Below, piece after piece: positions 33,066 through 43,606 of a DNA stretch of 64,000 bases. The stretch comes from Megaustenia siamemsis. Lineage: Eukaryota > Mollusca > Gastropoda > Stylommatophora > Ariophantidae. Made by a program: the position numbers and the translations under genes. Numbering within the stretch: position 1 is the first letter of the stretch; each line of letters opens with the position of its first letter. The stretch covers positions 57,364,103-57,428,102 of the forward strand of contig JAVIAB010000059.1 of NCBI GenBank assembly GCA_032433765.1, read 5' to 3'. The notes under the pieces were generated by a model. It did no database searches and was not told the origin of the DNA. It saw only the letters and a program-made list of their open reading frames with translations.

Positions 33066-33768
33066 GTTATTATTGTTATTGGCTATGGAAGGCCTCGGTC
33101 TCACAGCAAACGAATTAAAATCCATAATTATAATGTATATATATATATAATTATATATACGATGTCTTACCTCGTGACTGTTCTCCCAGTTGGTCCTGCT
33201 ACCCAGTTGGTATAACAATATATCACAACTGACTGTACGTTACACCCCACTATTGGCTCCCTGCTACCAGCTTTACCACAGCTGTGCATTTATTTGCACG
33301 TTCCCCCCTCTATTGTGATCATATGAGGACAAAAAGAACCATAAAGTTGTATTCTTATACAATGACAGAATGGCTTGTGTATTAATTGGGTTTTAGTGAA
33401 GAGAAGTTAAGGAATACCTTCCCACCACAGCTCTGCTTGATCCAATGTCAGGATGACTGGAGCTGTGAAATAATGCAGATACATCTCACAACTGACTGTT
33501 TAATATTATTATGATTGTGCGTCTTCCTTTGCATTTCATAATAAATGTAAACATATTACGCATATTTGCAGGATGTTAAGTGAGAAACTGACAACAACGA
33601 GACGAGGCTCATAGTGCGGTGCTGGTGCTGTGAAAAGACACATCTCGAGATGAGTCCTTGTTGATGAATGCATGATCAATAACAATTGGGTCATTAGTTA
33701 AATATGGCCTCTTATTAACTAGAAGTATCTAGAGGGCCCAGGTTTCCTGGGACAACTATGACTGCAAG
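33066..33768. other. Region directly upstream of MEGF8 exon 1
   Basis: No coding signal. It may contain the 5' untranslated region, but no core promoter element (TATA or an Inr/DPE pair) could be assigned with confidence. A short TA-rich palindromic patch sits near 33138-33158. Confidence 0.35.
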
Positions 33769-33939
33769 ATGACTTCAAGGAGCTTTGTCACGAAGCTGTT
33801 GTTCTGCTAGTTTTAATCTCTCAAAGCCACTGCTCCAACAACTGCAGTGGGAGGAAGGTTCTGAAAGGACAGGAAGGTTATATTTCTGATGGCCCAGATA
33901 TGTACAAAGCTAACTCCCACTGTGAATGGCTTATTGATG
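33769..33939 (+). CDS. MEGF8: MEGF8 exon 1: signal peptide region and CUB start
   Basis: In the confirmed frame the end reads SHCSNNCSGRKVLKGQEGYI, SDGPDMYKANSHCEWLIDG, then G|GTGAGT at 33939/33940 (phase 1). This parallels the MEGF8 N-terminus with its GF.(T/S)DG...N..CEWLI motif at the start of CUB. Upstream in the same frame is a hydrophobic EAVVLLVLISQS run, but no ATG before the stop at 33759. The ATG at 33769 has a reasonable context (AAG before it), and in its own frame gives MTSRSFVTKLLFC before a stop at 33808. So the start is either in an earlier exon spliced in here or the sequence carries a one-base error or frameshift. The acceptor-like TTGTTCTGCTAG at 33810 is a further possibility. 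The end is certain; the start is not. Confidence 0.75.
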
Positions 33940-34019
33940 GTGAGTATTTTGCAAGAGAAAAGCAGACATTTTTTTTTTTTAAATGCAAGAGTATGTTTTG
34001 TATATTGTTGATAGAAAGC

Positions 34020-34085
34020 CCTGTGGTGTTGTGGTTAGTGCACTCATCATCCAACCTGAAGGTTCAGAGTCAAATAGTTCTCGCT
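34020..34085 (+). mobile_element. tRNA-like SINE head fragment
   Basis: A GTGGTGTTGTGGTTAGTGCA A-box-like part and a GGTTCAGAGTCAAATAG B-box-like part lie 30-40 bases apart. No SINE body follows because the LINE-A tail begins at 34086. Confidence 0.4.
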
Positions 34086-34510
34086 TCTACCTTTTAGCTC
34101 CCTCTGGAGCATAGGTCTTCAACAACACTTTCCAAGCAGTTTTGTGTCTTGCCATTCTTTTAAGATCATTCCATGTCTTCCTCATCGCCTTCATCTCTGC
34201 TTCCATCTGTCTTCTCCAAGAATATTTTGGTCTTCCTCTTTGTCTTTTCCCCTGGGGATTCCAAAAAAGGGCCTGTTATGTAATACTCTCAGTTGGCTTC
34301 CGCAGTGTGTGTCCTATCCAGCGCCATCGTCTTTGCTGCATCTCTTTGTTCACAGCTATATGACTGGTACATTTCCATAATTCTACGTTAGTGAATTTGT
34401 CCTGCGATTTTCATCCTTTTATTCTGCGCTAACATCCATTAAGGAAGGTCTGTATCTTTGTGTCCTTTTTGTTGTTCTCCATGTTTCAGTCATATAATAA
34501 TATTGACTTA
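34086..34510 (-). pseudogene. LINE-A ORF2 C-terminal fragment, minus strand
   Basis: On the - strand it has the [16 protein letters not shown] region, then GIPRGKDKEEDQNILGEDRW-like and KTWNDLKRMARHKTAWKVL-like segments, as at 46061-46321. Earlier parts near 34390-34500 match the LLYDxETWRTTKKDTK block. Inactive. Confidence 0.7.
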
Positions 34511-35020
34511 ACATTGGAGTTGAAAATTTTTATTTTTGTATTTAACCTAATTTCTTTAAACCTCCATATTTTTTCCAGTGCAATGAATGCTCCTCTTGCT
34601 TCTAGAGTCGAATAGCAGTTGAGACACATTTTTTGTTTACTTGAAAGCCTCCCAGCGTTCACCCAGCCGCTTCAAATGGGTAGCAGAGATATTCTCTGAA
34701 TAGGAAAGGCAGCGAGAAACGAAACTGGCTACACTCAGCCTCATGAAGCTGAGGCTCAGAAAAATGAAGTCACTAACATTTTATTATCCAGTGGCAATTG
34801 CGATGGGACTGCCTATATTTTTACCTTATGCTGTTGACATTCTTCCATTAGCTTTGATAAGGACCATATTTCTTCATTCTTTGTTGGAGGGGGCTTGTGA
34901 CTGCAAAATTTGTGCAATGACTGAGAACAGGATGACGTGGATTTCCTTTCACAAAACCTCTCTAACATCTTTCTAGAGAAATTAACGAGTAAAGCTCTTG
35001 AAGATCACTCCCATACAGAG

Positions 35021-35407
35021 GCATTTAAATTTTTTTTTTTTTTTTTTTTTTTTTTGCATTTGCCAGTCAAAGAAAAATGGAAACTCTGACGAAGTTCTTA
35101 AAGACTAGGAACTGAATTTTGTGTGTTAATCCATTTTTCTTCGGCAGCCATGTGTACTGGGGGTCCCTTGCCACACAGGCAGATAGCTCTGTCTTCGGAG
35201 GTACTCATATTTTTTTTTCCGTCGATGAGTAATTGAAGTTTCATGCTGGGCCTCGCTGCTGAGACCAGGGGTGGTTGCCTCAGAGAGAAATCATAAATAA
35301 AAATCCCAAGTGGTGCCGCCAGGATTTGAACTCACAACCTCTCTGTCTTGAGATGGCGTCTTGCCTCAAGACCAACTAATATTCTCCCCCCCCCCCCCCC
35401 CCCCCCT
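35021..35407 (-). mobile_element. SINE-3 copy with poly(A) tail, minus strand
   Basis: The - strand begins with a G tract (35387-35406 is a C run on +). A tRNA-like head follows, with TAGTTGGTCTTGAGGCAAG and the B-box GAGTTCAAATCCTGGCGGC. The body (GAGTACCTCCGAAGAC, AAAAATGGATTAACAC and so on) is shared with 58779-59000, and a poly-A tail reads as 26 T on + (35031-35056). CCATACAGAG at 35011-35020 and 35408-35417 is the target-site duplication. The head is preserved here but lost in the 58.8 kb copy. Confidence 0.85.
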
Positions 35408-35480
35408 CCATACAGAGTATTTTAGAGCATTGAAGGATAGAGTATCTCAAATCTGTTTTTGTGTGTAATATAAATGGATT

Positions 35481-35814
35481 GAAGAATGTTGAGAATCCCA
35501 TGGACAGGTAAGAAAAGTAATGAGAACATTCTGAAAGATGTCAAAGCAAAAAGAGAGCTAATTTCCAATATTAGGAAGAAACAATCATCATTTTTTGGCC
35601 ATGTAATGAGAAGAGAACAGATGGAATATATAGTAACAACTGGGAAAATTGAGGGACAAAGAGATTGAGGGAAGCAGAGAGAAAAGATACCAGACAGCTT
35701 AAGAGAATGGCTTGGGAGAAGGTCAACAACAGAAATGATAAATAACTGTTGTGATCGAAAGTTGTGGAGAGACATGATCACCTACGCCAGCAGGCTTGAT
35801 ACTTGATGATGATG
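35481..35814 (+). mobile_element. LINE-D1 3' fragment
   Basis: A 5'-truncated copy encodes RMLRIPWTGKKSNENILKDV, RKKQSSFFGHVMRREQMEYI and GKIEGQRD, then a stop. It ends in ACTTGATGATGATG. The 11-bp duplication ATAAATGGATT lies at 35470-35480 and 35815-35825. Located in MEGF8 intron 1. Confidence 0.9.
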
Positions 35815-35929
35815 ATAAATGGATTAGCGGGCAGAGAAAAAGACATGCTGAGGCTGAGGAAAACATTCAAAGAAGCTGAGAGAAGGTCAAAGAAGCTGAG
35901 AGAAGGTCAAAGAAGCTGAGAGAAGGCTG

Positions 35930-36200
35930 GGTAGTCTTGTGGTAAGACATCAACCTCTGGACAATCAGGTCCTGGGTTTGAATTCCACCACAGGGCAGTA
36001 AGAATTAAAAAAATATTGAATCTGTGGTTTTTGTTTCATGGCTTTATCCTCCCCTGGTCTCTTTGTAGTGAGTTCTGATGTCTAGTCCTCTTGAATAACA
36101 GCAACAAAGCATGAGGTTCTATGCCCATCCTGCACATATTACCCTTGGCAGTTGGAAATCAGAGAGAGTGGTCCAAAATGGCTGCTGCCCCAAGCAAAAT
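35930..36200 (+). mobile_element. SINE-4 copy (tRNA-derived)
   Basis: The head has GGGTAGTCTTGTGGTAAGAC (A box) and CTGGGTTTGAATTCC (B box) at tRNA-like spacing. The body includes TCTGATGTCTAGTCCTCTTG and CCCTTGGCAGTTGGAAATC, both shared with 43607-44040. A short AAGAAGCTGAGAGAAGGTC tandem precedes it. Confidence 0.7.
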
Positions 36201-36339
36201 TATCGGGAGAAAATCTGCTCAAAATGTCAAAACTTTTAACAATAAAAGATGAAAATGCCTCTGAAATCAGAGAATATTTGCCTGTATGAGTGTCAGACAC
36301 TGTACAGAACCCACATTTCTCGCAATGTGTCCCTGTTGT

Positions 36340-36990
36340 GGGTGATCCTGTCAACATCGGCAAAGGATCTTTTGCCAGCTGTTATTGCCTCTCACCTCAT
36401 TGTTCTGAATATTCTTCTTAGTGCTTCTGTAGGTTGGCTTCTTTTTCTCTTGTCCACTTTTTTCCATTTGAGGACTTAGTTTGTGATTCTTTTGTTGTCA
36501 CTTCTTATCACATGGCCAACATATGACCACCTTTCTCATGATAATAGCTAATATTTTTCTATTGCTTTCACATTTCTCTTATTTTTACACTACTACTGAA
36601 TTCATTCCATTGTATACAAAATATTTTCCTTTGACATTTATTTTTAAACGCATGTAGTTTGTTTTCTATTTCTTTCATTGACCTACAGCTTCCACATGCC
36701 ATTAGTAAGGGTGGATATGCATTAATCTTGTTTAAAAGCAAAGACCTATTTACTTTTGGTGCAATATTTAATTAATTTCTTTTTGTTGATTGGCTTAATC
36801 TTGCTTTCTTCACTTCCGCTTGTACCCTACCCGTTCAGGCGTCGAGGTAGATACACAGTTCTGGTTCTCGCTCTTTTTTGGCGGTTTCATTCATTGTCAA
36901 TTGATTTTGTAGTGTTTCTTTGATGTTGTCTATCCCTCTTACTCTAGGTCTGCCTCTTGCTATACTCCCTTCTCCTCTTAATATATGCTT
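36340..36990 (-). pseudogene. Decayed LINE fragments, minus strand
   Basis: The - strand has WSYVGHVIRSDNKRITN-like and KKWTRE-like segments (about 36360-36540), and near 36830-36985 a second C-terminal tail with GRGIARGRPRVRGIDNI-like sequence. Several stops. It probably represents two LINE families; no clade call. Confidence 0.5.
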
Positions 36991-37088
36991 TGCGTGATAA
37001 GGAAGAACATGACATTCTTTCTAGATGGACAAACCATTTTATTTGTTGTTTCTGTATGTAACTTAGGATTGGCTCAATGCCTCCTCAG

Positions 37089-37290
37089 TACTTTAATTAA
37101 TTTGTGTTCATTGATATTTGATGTGTTAATTAATTTGAGTTTGTTGACATTTGATTGTTTTAATTAATCTGTGTTCATTGATATTTTATGTGTTAATTAA
37201 TTTGTGTTTGTTGATATTGATGTGTTAATTAATTTGTGTTTGTTGTTAATTGATGTGTTAATTAATTTGTGTTTGTTGATACTTCATGTG
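37089..37290. repeat. Tandem repeat (31-34 bp units) abutting MEGF8 exon 2
   Basis: Six units of TTAATTAATTTGTGTTTGTT plus GATATTTGATGTG or variants. The last unit runs to within ten bases of the TCTTTTTAG acceptor at 37299. Confidence 0.85.
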
Positions 37291-37299
37291 TCTTTTTAG

Positions 37300-37463
37300 C
37301 GGAAAGCCCAAACAAAACAATACACCTGACATTTGAGGCAATGGCCACAGAGTGCTCTTTTGATTTTCTCTTCATCTATGATGGCAACTCGTACAATAGT
37401 CGACTGATAGCCACTCTTAGTGGGGACAGTCCACCAAAGGCAGTGACAGCATACTCAGGATTT
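37300..37463 (+). CDS. MEGF8: MEGF8 exon 2: CUB domain core
   Basis: Acceptor TCTTTTTAG|CG and donor TTT|GTAAGT. With the phase-1 G from exon 1 it reads AESPNKTIHLTFEAMATECS, FDFLFIYDGNSYNSRLIATL, SGDSPPKAVTAYSGF. The TECSxDxLFxYDG block is the diagnostic CUB core, with the conserved Cys that pairs within the domain and the acidic residue used for Ca2+ in many CUB domains. NKT is a possible N-glycosylation site. It ends in phase 0 and joins exon 3 at the SG(F/K)MLL boundary. The acceptor lies directly after a tandem repeat. Confidence 0.95.
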
Positions 37464-37859
37464 GTAAGTTGTTCTTTTCTCTCTAATTGTAAAAATAGTG
37501 AGGTAAACATTTGGAAGTGATTGTGTTTGTTATTTTCATTTATAGAAATCTAGAAATGTTAAAATGATGATTTTGTTGCATTTTTTTTTTCCGAGGTCTG
37601 TAAGATAATTCACCATTTTGCTAAGGTTTTTAAAATTAAAGTTTGCATCGCCATCACCCTCCCAGAGAAAGGAAAAAGAATGGATAAGCAGTATAGAATT
37701 GGTGATGGAGTTTACACTTTACCAAGATGTTGTTAAGGCAGATGGGAATGCTAAGTATCATTGTAAAGACACACTATTGGTTGAAACTTCCAGTGATTAC
37801 TTAGTGTGCACACAGTCTGTTACTTTGTAAAGTGCAAAATGTTTTGACCAAAACTTGTA

Positions 37860-38160
37860 TAATTGAAGTATTTAATAATAACAACCATTTTCAGACTGGT
37901 AACTGGTCATGTACTAATGAACAACCACATCAATAGAATACAACAAAACCATACTCCAGCATTTCCACTCTGTGAACACCCACGTGAAACAGTAGAACAT
38001 CACCTGTTTGACTGTCCAAAGCACACTGACAGCAGAGTAGCTCTACTTCCTCAATGACCTGATAAATGGAATACTTTATATGGAACTACAAAGGAACTCA
38101 GAAATACCTGCAGATATCTTTACATGGCATTGGGCTGAGGGGCGAAATACTTATATTATT
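37860..38160 (+). pseudogene. LINE ORF2 C-terminal Cys/His tail
   Basis: The translation has RLVTGHVLMNNHINRIQQNH and PLCEHPRETVEHHLFDCPKH. The LTGHxxxNxHL...C..C...E...H.L..C series is the C-terminal motif of I- and R1-type LINEs. It ends in a stop after 64 codons and lies in MEGF8 intron 2. Confidence 0.65.
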
Positions 38161-39540
38161 ATATGCTTATATACTGCTGGATCCATAACAGCAATATCAT
38201 AGAAGTATCTGCCTATTGAAGGATATTTTAGACTCTTGGAATGGCATCACTGCAGGTGAAGTATTCCCATATCTGTTCAGCTCCTGTTACAGCAACCATC
38301 AAAGTGTTTATCCTGACTGTTCATACTGTTCTGGTGAATGTGTTGCACTCTGAAAAAAGGTGCACTGCTCCTCATGCACACTTCCAGGTTGTTGTAACAG
38401 CCGTTGTGGGCAGTAAAACCTTCATGAGCCTCACACCAAATCCATGTAGGCTTCGTGATCAGTGAGTGTGCTCCAAGGATCGCTGCCCCAACAAATGAAG
38501 TCAGGCCTCCACTTCAGTGAAACACTCGATTCGACAAAAGTCCAGCTGGTGGCAAATTTGCTGTTGAATATTGATCACACAATTTGTTTTCAAGGGCAAA
38601 GCTAGGGCCTGGTACCACTCCACTTTTAATCAATGGTTAGTCCCCTGCATCATGTACCTCCTTATACAGATGCCACAACCATGTTGACTGTGGTCAGGTG
38701 AATACAACCAGACTACTGCTGTCTCCACCAATGAAAATTCAGACCAGAAAGAATAATTTGAAAACACTGTAGCAAAAATGCCACCAATTTCAAACCTAAT
38801 TTTTGACTAGGTGGCCACTTTGGCTAACCACATCAAACAGAAGTCCATTGAAGGATACAATTGTAATTGATTAATCTACTACTCTTGAATAGTTGGTATC
38901 TAAAACTGAATTTGGAACGTGAATAATAATTTAAAAAAAAAAGTGTGTGTGAGGTGTTCATACAACCAATTTCACCATATGAGTCATCAGTATGCATACT
39001 GTTCATTGCCTGCTGTAGGAGGTACTGAGCACATTTGGATTTTCCTAGTAATTCTTAATCAACCAGTCAGTCTGTCATATCTAATGTTGGCTGCTGACAG
39101 GTTGCAGTGCTATTTGATAGAGTTTTGCTTAGAGGTTTTGTAAGTTTTGAAATTTTCTACTTCTATGTTCAGTTTTCTGTGCTCAGCAGAGTAAATCGGT
39201 TAAATCCCTCTGGATTTAATTTCACCATCTCAGAGATGAAATGCTATAATATCCTTTTCTATATTTAGTAGTGTTTGCTACGTTAAATCTCAAAGGAAAA
39301 TGAAATAAAACAAGAATAGATTTTTTATGGTATAGGGTTCTGGAAGAAGTTTCTAGATCTTGTCAAAAACCTAGCTGTGACAACATTAAAAAAATGGCGC
39401 CATTGTTTTCTTGAAGTACCTAACAAAAAGAGAAGACTGGACAGTGTCATCATGCATAACCTTGACCATTGTAAATGCCTCTGAAGCTGTCCAGAAATCA
39501 ATGAAATAGTGTTAACCAATTACACACATATACATCTATT
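38161..39540. other. Intron 2 sequence without a clear element
   Basis: No named repeat was matched. A short Cys-rich reading near 38265-38400 (YPDCSYCSGECVAL, a stop, then HCSSCTLPGCCNSRC) is noted in the findings. Confidence 0.35.
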
Positions 39541-39544
39541 GTTG

Positions 39545-40450
39545 TAAAAAGATGAGTAATACAGGGATGCATCCTATCACCAAAAGCTTGTTTAATCTAT
39601 ATACTGACCAAATCTTTAAAAACATCACAGAGATGCCAGGCCTAAACATTAATGAAAAGATAATCAATAACCTAAGATAGATTCTGATGATACTGTATTA
39701 CTAGCAGACAATCCTGAAGATCTACAACAATTACTTAATGAAATAAAATGACAAGCAAAAAATATGGATTAGATATAAATATCAAAAAGACTAAAACTAT
39801 GTTCATAAAGAAAGATAACACTCAAAACCTACAAGTGGCTATAAAAGTTGAAGGAATAGACATGGAGACAGTTCAGAGCTACAACTACCTTGGACATACT
39901 ATAACCAGTGATGAAAAATATAAAACTGAAATAAACAAAAGAATAGGAATGGAAAAAAAAGTTATTTTAAAGCTATGAAAAATATACTAACATCAATACA
40001 AATAACACCAGGACTAAAACTAAGAATAGCAAAATGTTATATCTTTTCAACATTCCTGTATGGTGCAGAAAAATGAACATTAGTCAAGAAAACAGAACAG
40101 AGAATTAAAGCCTTTGAAATGTGGATTTATATAAGAATAAGATTTGGATGGACAGAAAAGAAAACAAACGATGAAGTCTTGCAACAACTAAAAATGGAAA
40201 GAGAACTACTAAACACAATTCAAACAAGTTAATGAGATTTTTGGGGCATGTTAAAAGACACAACAGCCTACTAAAAGTAATCATGGAAGGGAAAATACAA
40301 GGTAAAAGAGGCAGAGGCAGACCGAGACTATCGTGGATGAGTAACATCAAAAGATGGACAAGTCAGCCTATGATATAGCCTGCACATCAAAGCAAGAGAC
40401 AGAGTGGAATGGCGCTCCATAGTAGCCAACCTTCGATGAGGAGACGGCAC
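39545..40450 (+). pseudogene. LINE-C RT and C-terminal fragment
   Basis: It begins with a GCILSPKSLFNLYTDQIFKN-like RT segment and a degraded DD box. It continues INIKKTKTMFIKKDN, SYNYLGHTITSDEKYKTEIN, LKLRIAKCYIFSTFLYGAEK, EMWIYIRI and LRWS/GHVKRHNSLLKV-like segments, ending in CAATGACGATGA. It is longer at the 5' side than the copy at 54132-54806 but more decayed. Confidence 0.7.
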
Positions 40451-40489
40451 TCAATGACGATGAAACCATGGGAGCACAAAGGGCAGTTT

Positions 40490-41175
40490 ACAGAAGCATT
40501 TGAAATAAGAACAGGTTTACGGTGGTGATGCCTTCTATCTCCATTTCTATTTCTACTGGCTATAGATTGGATTATTAAAATAACTCAGAACGATATAAAT
40601 GGAATCCGGTGGTAACTGACCAAGCAACCAAGGAACAGATAAGGATATAAAAAACAAGAGGAGCATTTGTTGCACTGGAAAATATGGAAATTCAAAGAAA
40701 TCAGGTTAAATACAAACATAAAAAGGTTAAACTACAATGTAAAGTAAGTCCTATTATATTGCTGTGAAACATGGAGAACAACAAAAATGACAATTGTGAA
40801 GATACAGACCTTCATTAATGGAACAGAATAAAAGGATGGAAGTGGCAGGAGAAAATCACTAACGTAGAATTAAGAAAAAGTACCAATCAAATACCAGTGG
40901 ATAATGAGATACAGCTAAGACGATGGCCCTGGATAGGACACACATTACAGAAGCCAACTGAGAGTATTACACAACAGGCCCTTGTTTGGAATCCTCAAGG
41001 AAGACAAAGAGGAAGACCAAAATATTCTTGGAGAAGACATGGAAGCAGAGATGAAGATGATGGGGAAGACATGGAATGATCTTAAAAGAATGGCAAGAAA
41101 CAGAACGACTTGGAAAGTTTCTTGTTGACCTATTCTCCACAGGGAGTTGAAAGGTAGAAGAAAGAAGAAGAATAA
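40490..41175 (+). pseudogene. LINE-A RT C-terminal region
   Basis: It carries TRGAFVALENMEIQRNQV-like, [60 protein letters not shown] and NPQGRQRGRPKYSWRR segments. A WNDLKRMARNRTTWKV end and a GAAGAAAGAAGAAGAA tail follow. Breaks are numerous. The tail ends 11 bases before the 54-bp duplication that carries the exon 3 acceptor. Confidence 0.75.
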
Positions 41176-41186
41176 CACACTTAGTC

Positions 41187-41294
41187 TGAATTTTTATATC
41201 AAATACTTAAACTGACACCATGTATTTTCTCTTTGTCAGATGAATTTTTATATCAAATACTTAAACTGACACCATGTATTTTCTCTTTGTCAGA
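41187..41294 (+). repeat. 54-bp tandem duplication carrying the exon 3 splice acceptor
   Basis: Two identical 54-base copies (41187-41240 and 41241-41294) each end ACCATGTATTTTCTCTTTGT plus CAGA, so the intron has two identical 3' splice sites (AG at 41239 and 41293). Use of the upstream site keeps the frame but inserts MNFYIKYLN followed by TGA. Confidence 0.97.
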
Positions 41295-41449
41295 TGTTGC
41301 TGTATCTGTTCAGTGATCGCAACTACTTGAAAATGGGGTTTGAGGCCCGGTACAAGATCTACGATTGTCCTTGGAACTGTAGCAACCATGCTGCCTGCAT
41401 CAATCACACCTGTCACTGTCGAGCCGGCTTTGGTGGTGATGCTTGTGAG
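41294..41449 (+). CDS. MEGF8: MEGF8 exon 3: CUB end and first EGF-like domain
   Basis: Acceptor TTTGTCAG|ATG and donor GAG|GTTAGT, phase 0 on both sides, 52 codons. It reads MLLYLFSDRNYLKMGFEARY, KIYDCPWNCSNHAACINHTC, then HCRAGFGGDACE. The first part is the C-terminal strand of CUB (MEGF8 has MLLxLFSDxNYxxxGFxAxF). The rest is an EGF-like domain with six Cys. The leading Met is a splice-junction residue, not a start. The downstream acceptor of a duplicated pair is required for this exon. Confidence 0.96.
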
Positions 41450-41559
41450 GTTAGTCTGTGGCAGGTCGAAAATTCACAGGTCTTTTAGTAAATATCTTCA
41501 TGTTTTATATATATCTTGCTTTGATGGTGCAGGTTGTCATAGGCTGATTTACCACTAAT

Positions 41560-41910
41560 ATCTTCAGTAATCAAGAAAAGGCGATGGTCATATGTTGGAC
41601 ATGTGATGAGAAGAGATAATAACTGAATAGCAAAGCAAGCCCTCATGTGGGAAACAACATGTAAGAGGAAAAAAGGAAAACCCAGAGAGACACTTAGAAG
41701 AACATTGATGAGAGAGGCAAGAGCAGCAGGAATCGGCTCCCTCAATGAGATATAGTTGCTTGCGCAGAACAGAGACAAATGGTGAGATTTGATAAAAGAT
41801 CTTTACAAGGATTGAAAACAGCTAGAATAAAAATTTAGATAAGAGAAGGAGTATCTGGGTCTACGCTCTATGGGCCGGCTATGGCTCGAAAGGTCAATAA
41901 ATATATATAT
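41560..41910 (+). pseudogene. LINE-B ORF2 C-terminal fragment with 3' tail
   Basis: The translation has RRRWSYVGHVMRRDNN, AKQALMWETTCKRKKGKPRE and TLRRTLMREARAAGIGSLNE segments, then LLAQNRDKW. The 3' region ends GGCTCGAAAGGTCAATAAAT before a TATATA run. It is collinear with 46452-47034 and, in reverse, with 17571-17910. Stops occur at AATAACTGA and elsewhere. Confidence 0.75.
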
Positions 41911-42261
41911 ATTTATATTTGTGAAATATCATTCCATCCTGGGTACATTTTTAGTAAAGGTACTTAACCCTAGATTACAATATCTTCGTAAAAATGATGT
42001 TCTCAAAATAACAATTCTCGGAATTTGACAGCCCACATGTAAAAATTATTTCTCTCCTCCTTATACCTTCCTAATTATTCCTGTCATTGATCCCTGACAA
42101 GTCATTGCTGCTGGATTGTTTTCCCCCAACACCACGTGATCTTAGTAAAACAAAATAACGCATGGTAAAAGTGCTCTTTTTTTAAATATAAATTTGATGA
42201 TTGCTAAATTTGCTTCATTTGTTGGTGGGGCATGAAATAAATGTTTGTAAACACAGGATAT

Positions 42262-42536
42262 TCCTGTGTGTTATTGGGGCTTCATTATGAGGGAGGTAAA
42301 GAATAGTGACACTGTGACATTCCAGGCATGTCGTAAGAGGCGACTAAGGAGGTTGATCGATGGCTTGACAAGCTGTCATTGTAAAAAGTATTGTTATGGA
42401 AACAGCGCCATAGATTTTAGACCAGTGATATCTGCAATATGTGCCACTTTGGCATGCAAGGTTTCTGTTTTTGAGATTGTGGTTCTGCCCTATGTGCCGT
42501 CTTCGGCTCGAAAGGACAATAGATAGATAGATAGAA
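42262..42536 (+). mobile_element. Interspersed repeat R1, intact reference copy
   Basis: Begins near TGTTATTGGGGCTTCATTAT, contains CATTCCAGGCATGTCGTAAG and GCCACTTTGGCATGCAAGGT, and ends GCTCGAAAGGACAATAGATA plus GATA repeats. Copies lie at 32495-32757 (-) and 46007-47140 (+, interrupted). No open frame or tRNA-like boxes are evident. Confidence 0.75.
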
Positions 42537-42870
42537 ACACAGGATTGGCGACACAAACGACCACAAAGATAAAAGTGAACATAATGGTTGGGCTGACAGC
42601 CGCTGTGTCAATAAACAAAGCACTGTTTGATGATAGCCGTGGCTATGCGCTCCAAATCTGTGCCATAAATCGGGCCTTGGCAGGCAAACAATTACCTCAT
42701 CTGATTCCCATGGTTCTACGTAGATAAACACAAAGATTTGTAACAAAAGTTCAATGAAAATATTATTTCTCCAAATTACAAAGGGTGCTGGCAAGTTTTC
42801 TGAACGTATCATAAAAACGTGACTCACAGATAAGTATCGTAATCTAGGGTTGAAAGGACTTATATCAATC

Positions 42871-43250
42871 CATTGGAGGCGAAGGTGCGCCCCACCCAGC
42901 ACCAGAGCTGGAAGTCGTCAGTGACTCATAACTGATGGCTTGCGCCAGGATCGGTGAACCAGAACCATCCAGACCCTGCTACACCTCTCCGCGGTGCCTC
43001 CAGAAACAGACTAACCTGTCTAGTCTGGCCAAGCGAGCAGGGATCGAAGACGGAAGACAAACCCAGTACTCAAAAATGTCGGCTGAAGTCGGATGTGTTG
43101 GGCCGAAAGGCGCAGATATCACAGTGTTACACTGCAAACTTCAACACAACGTAACTACGTCCACTTAACGTCCTTTTAAGGGCGGATGACGAGGAGGAAG
43201 TCTACGGTTCGTATCCGCTAGAATACCTCAAATCATCGGGCGACCGCATC
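42871..43250 (+). repeat. Interspersed repeat R2, copy 2
   Basis: Collinear with 644-1130 over its whole length; short indels only. It lies in MEGF8 intron 3 and is followed by an ATCATCATC run. Confidence 0.75.
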
Positions 43251-43606
43251 ATCATCATCAATCCATTCTTTATACATTTTATTAAACATACTTATTAGGG
43301 TTCAATCAATCCTGGATAAATGTTACTAAAAATGCTTCCTTCCTTCCTGCAACTATTTAAAGACATTTTCTCTGTAAGAAAACCTGAGTCATTGTCTCAG
43401 GTATTGTAAAACAACCACAGCAAGATGAATGTATATGTGCTTACTGTCTACCTAAAGTGACTGATTTCTGTTCATTATTACATGCAATCTGCACATGTAT
43501 GATACCTTTCTCACTATGGATGTAATGTATTCTTTGTAATAGAAGTGTGTAAATCGCAAGTAAATTCTCACAATTAAAAGCCACTCACAGTGACTGTATC
43601 AGCATG

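Noticed and set aside
33769..33810. A short upstream open reading frame regulating MEGF8
   Set aside because: MTSRSFVTKLLFC looks like half of a signal peptide, and the frame break is better explained by a missing base or an unseen exon. It was kept as a finding instead of a uORF.
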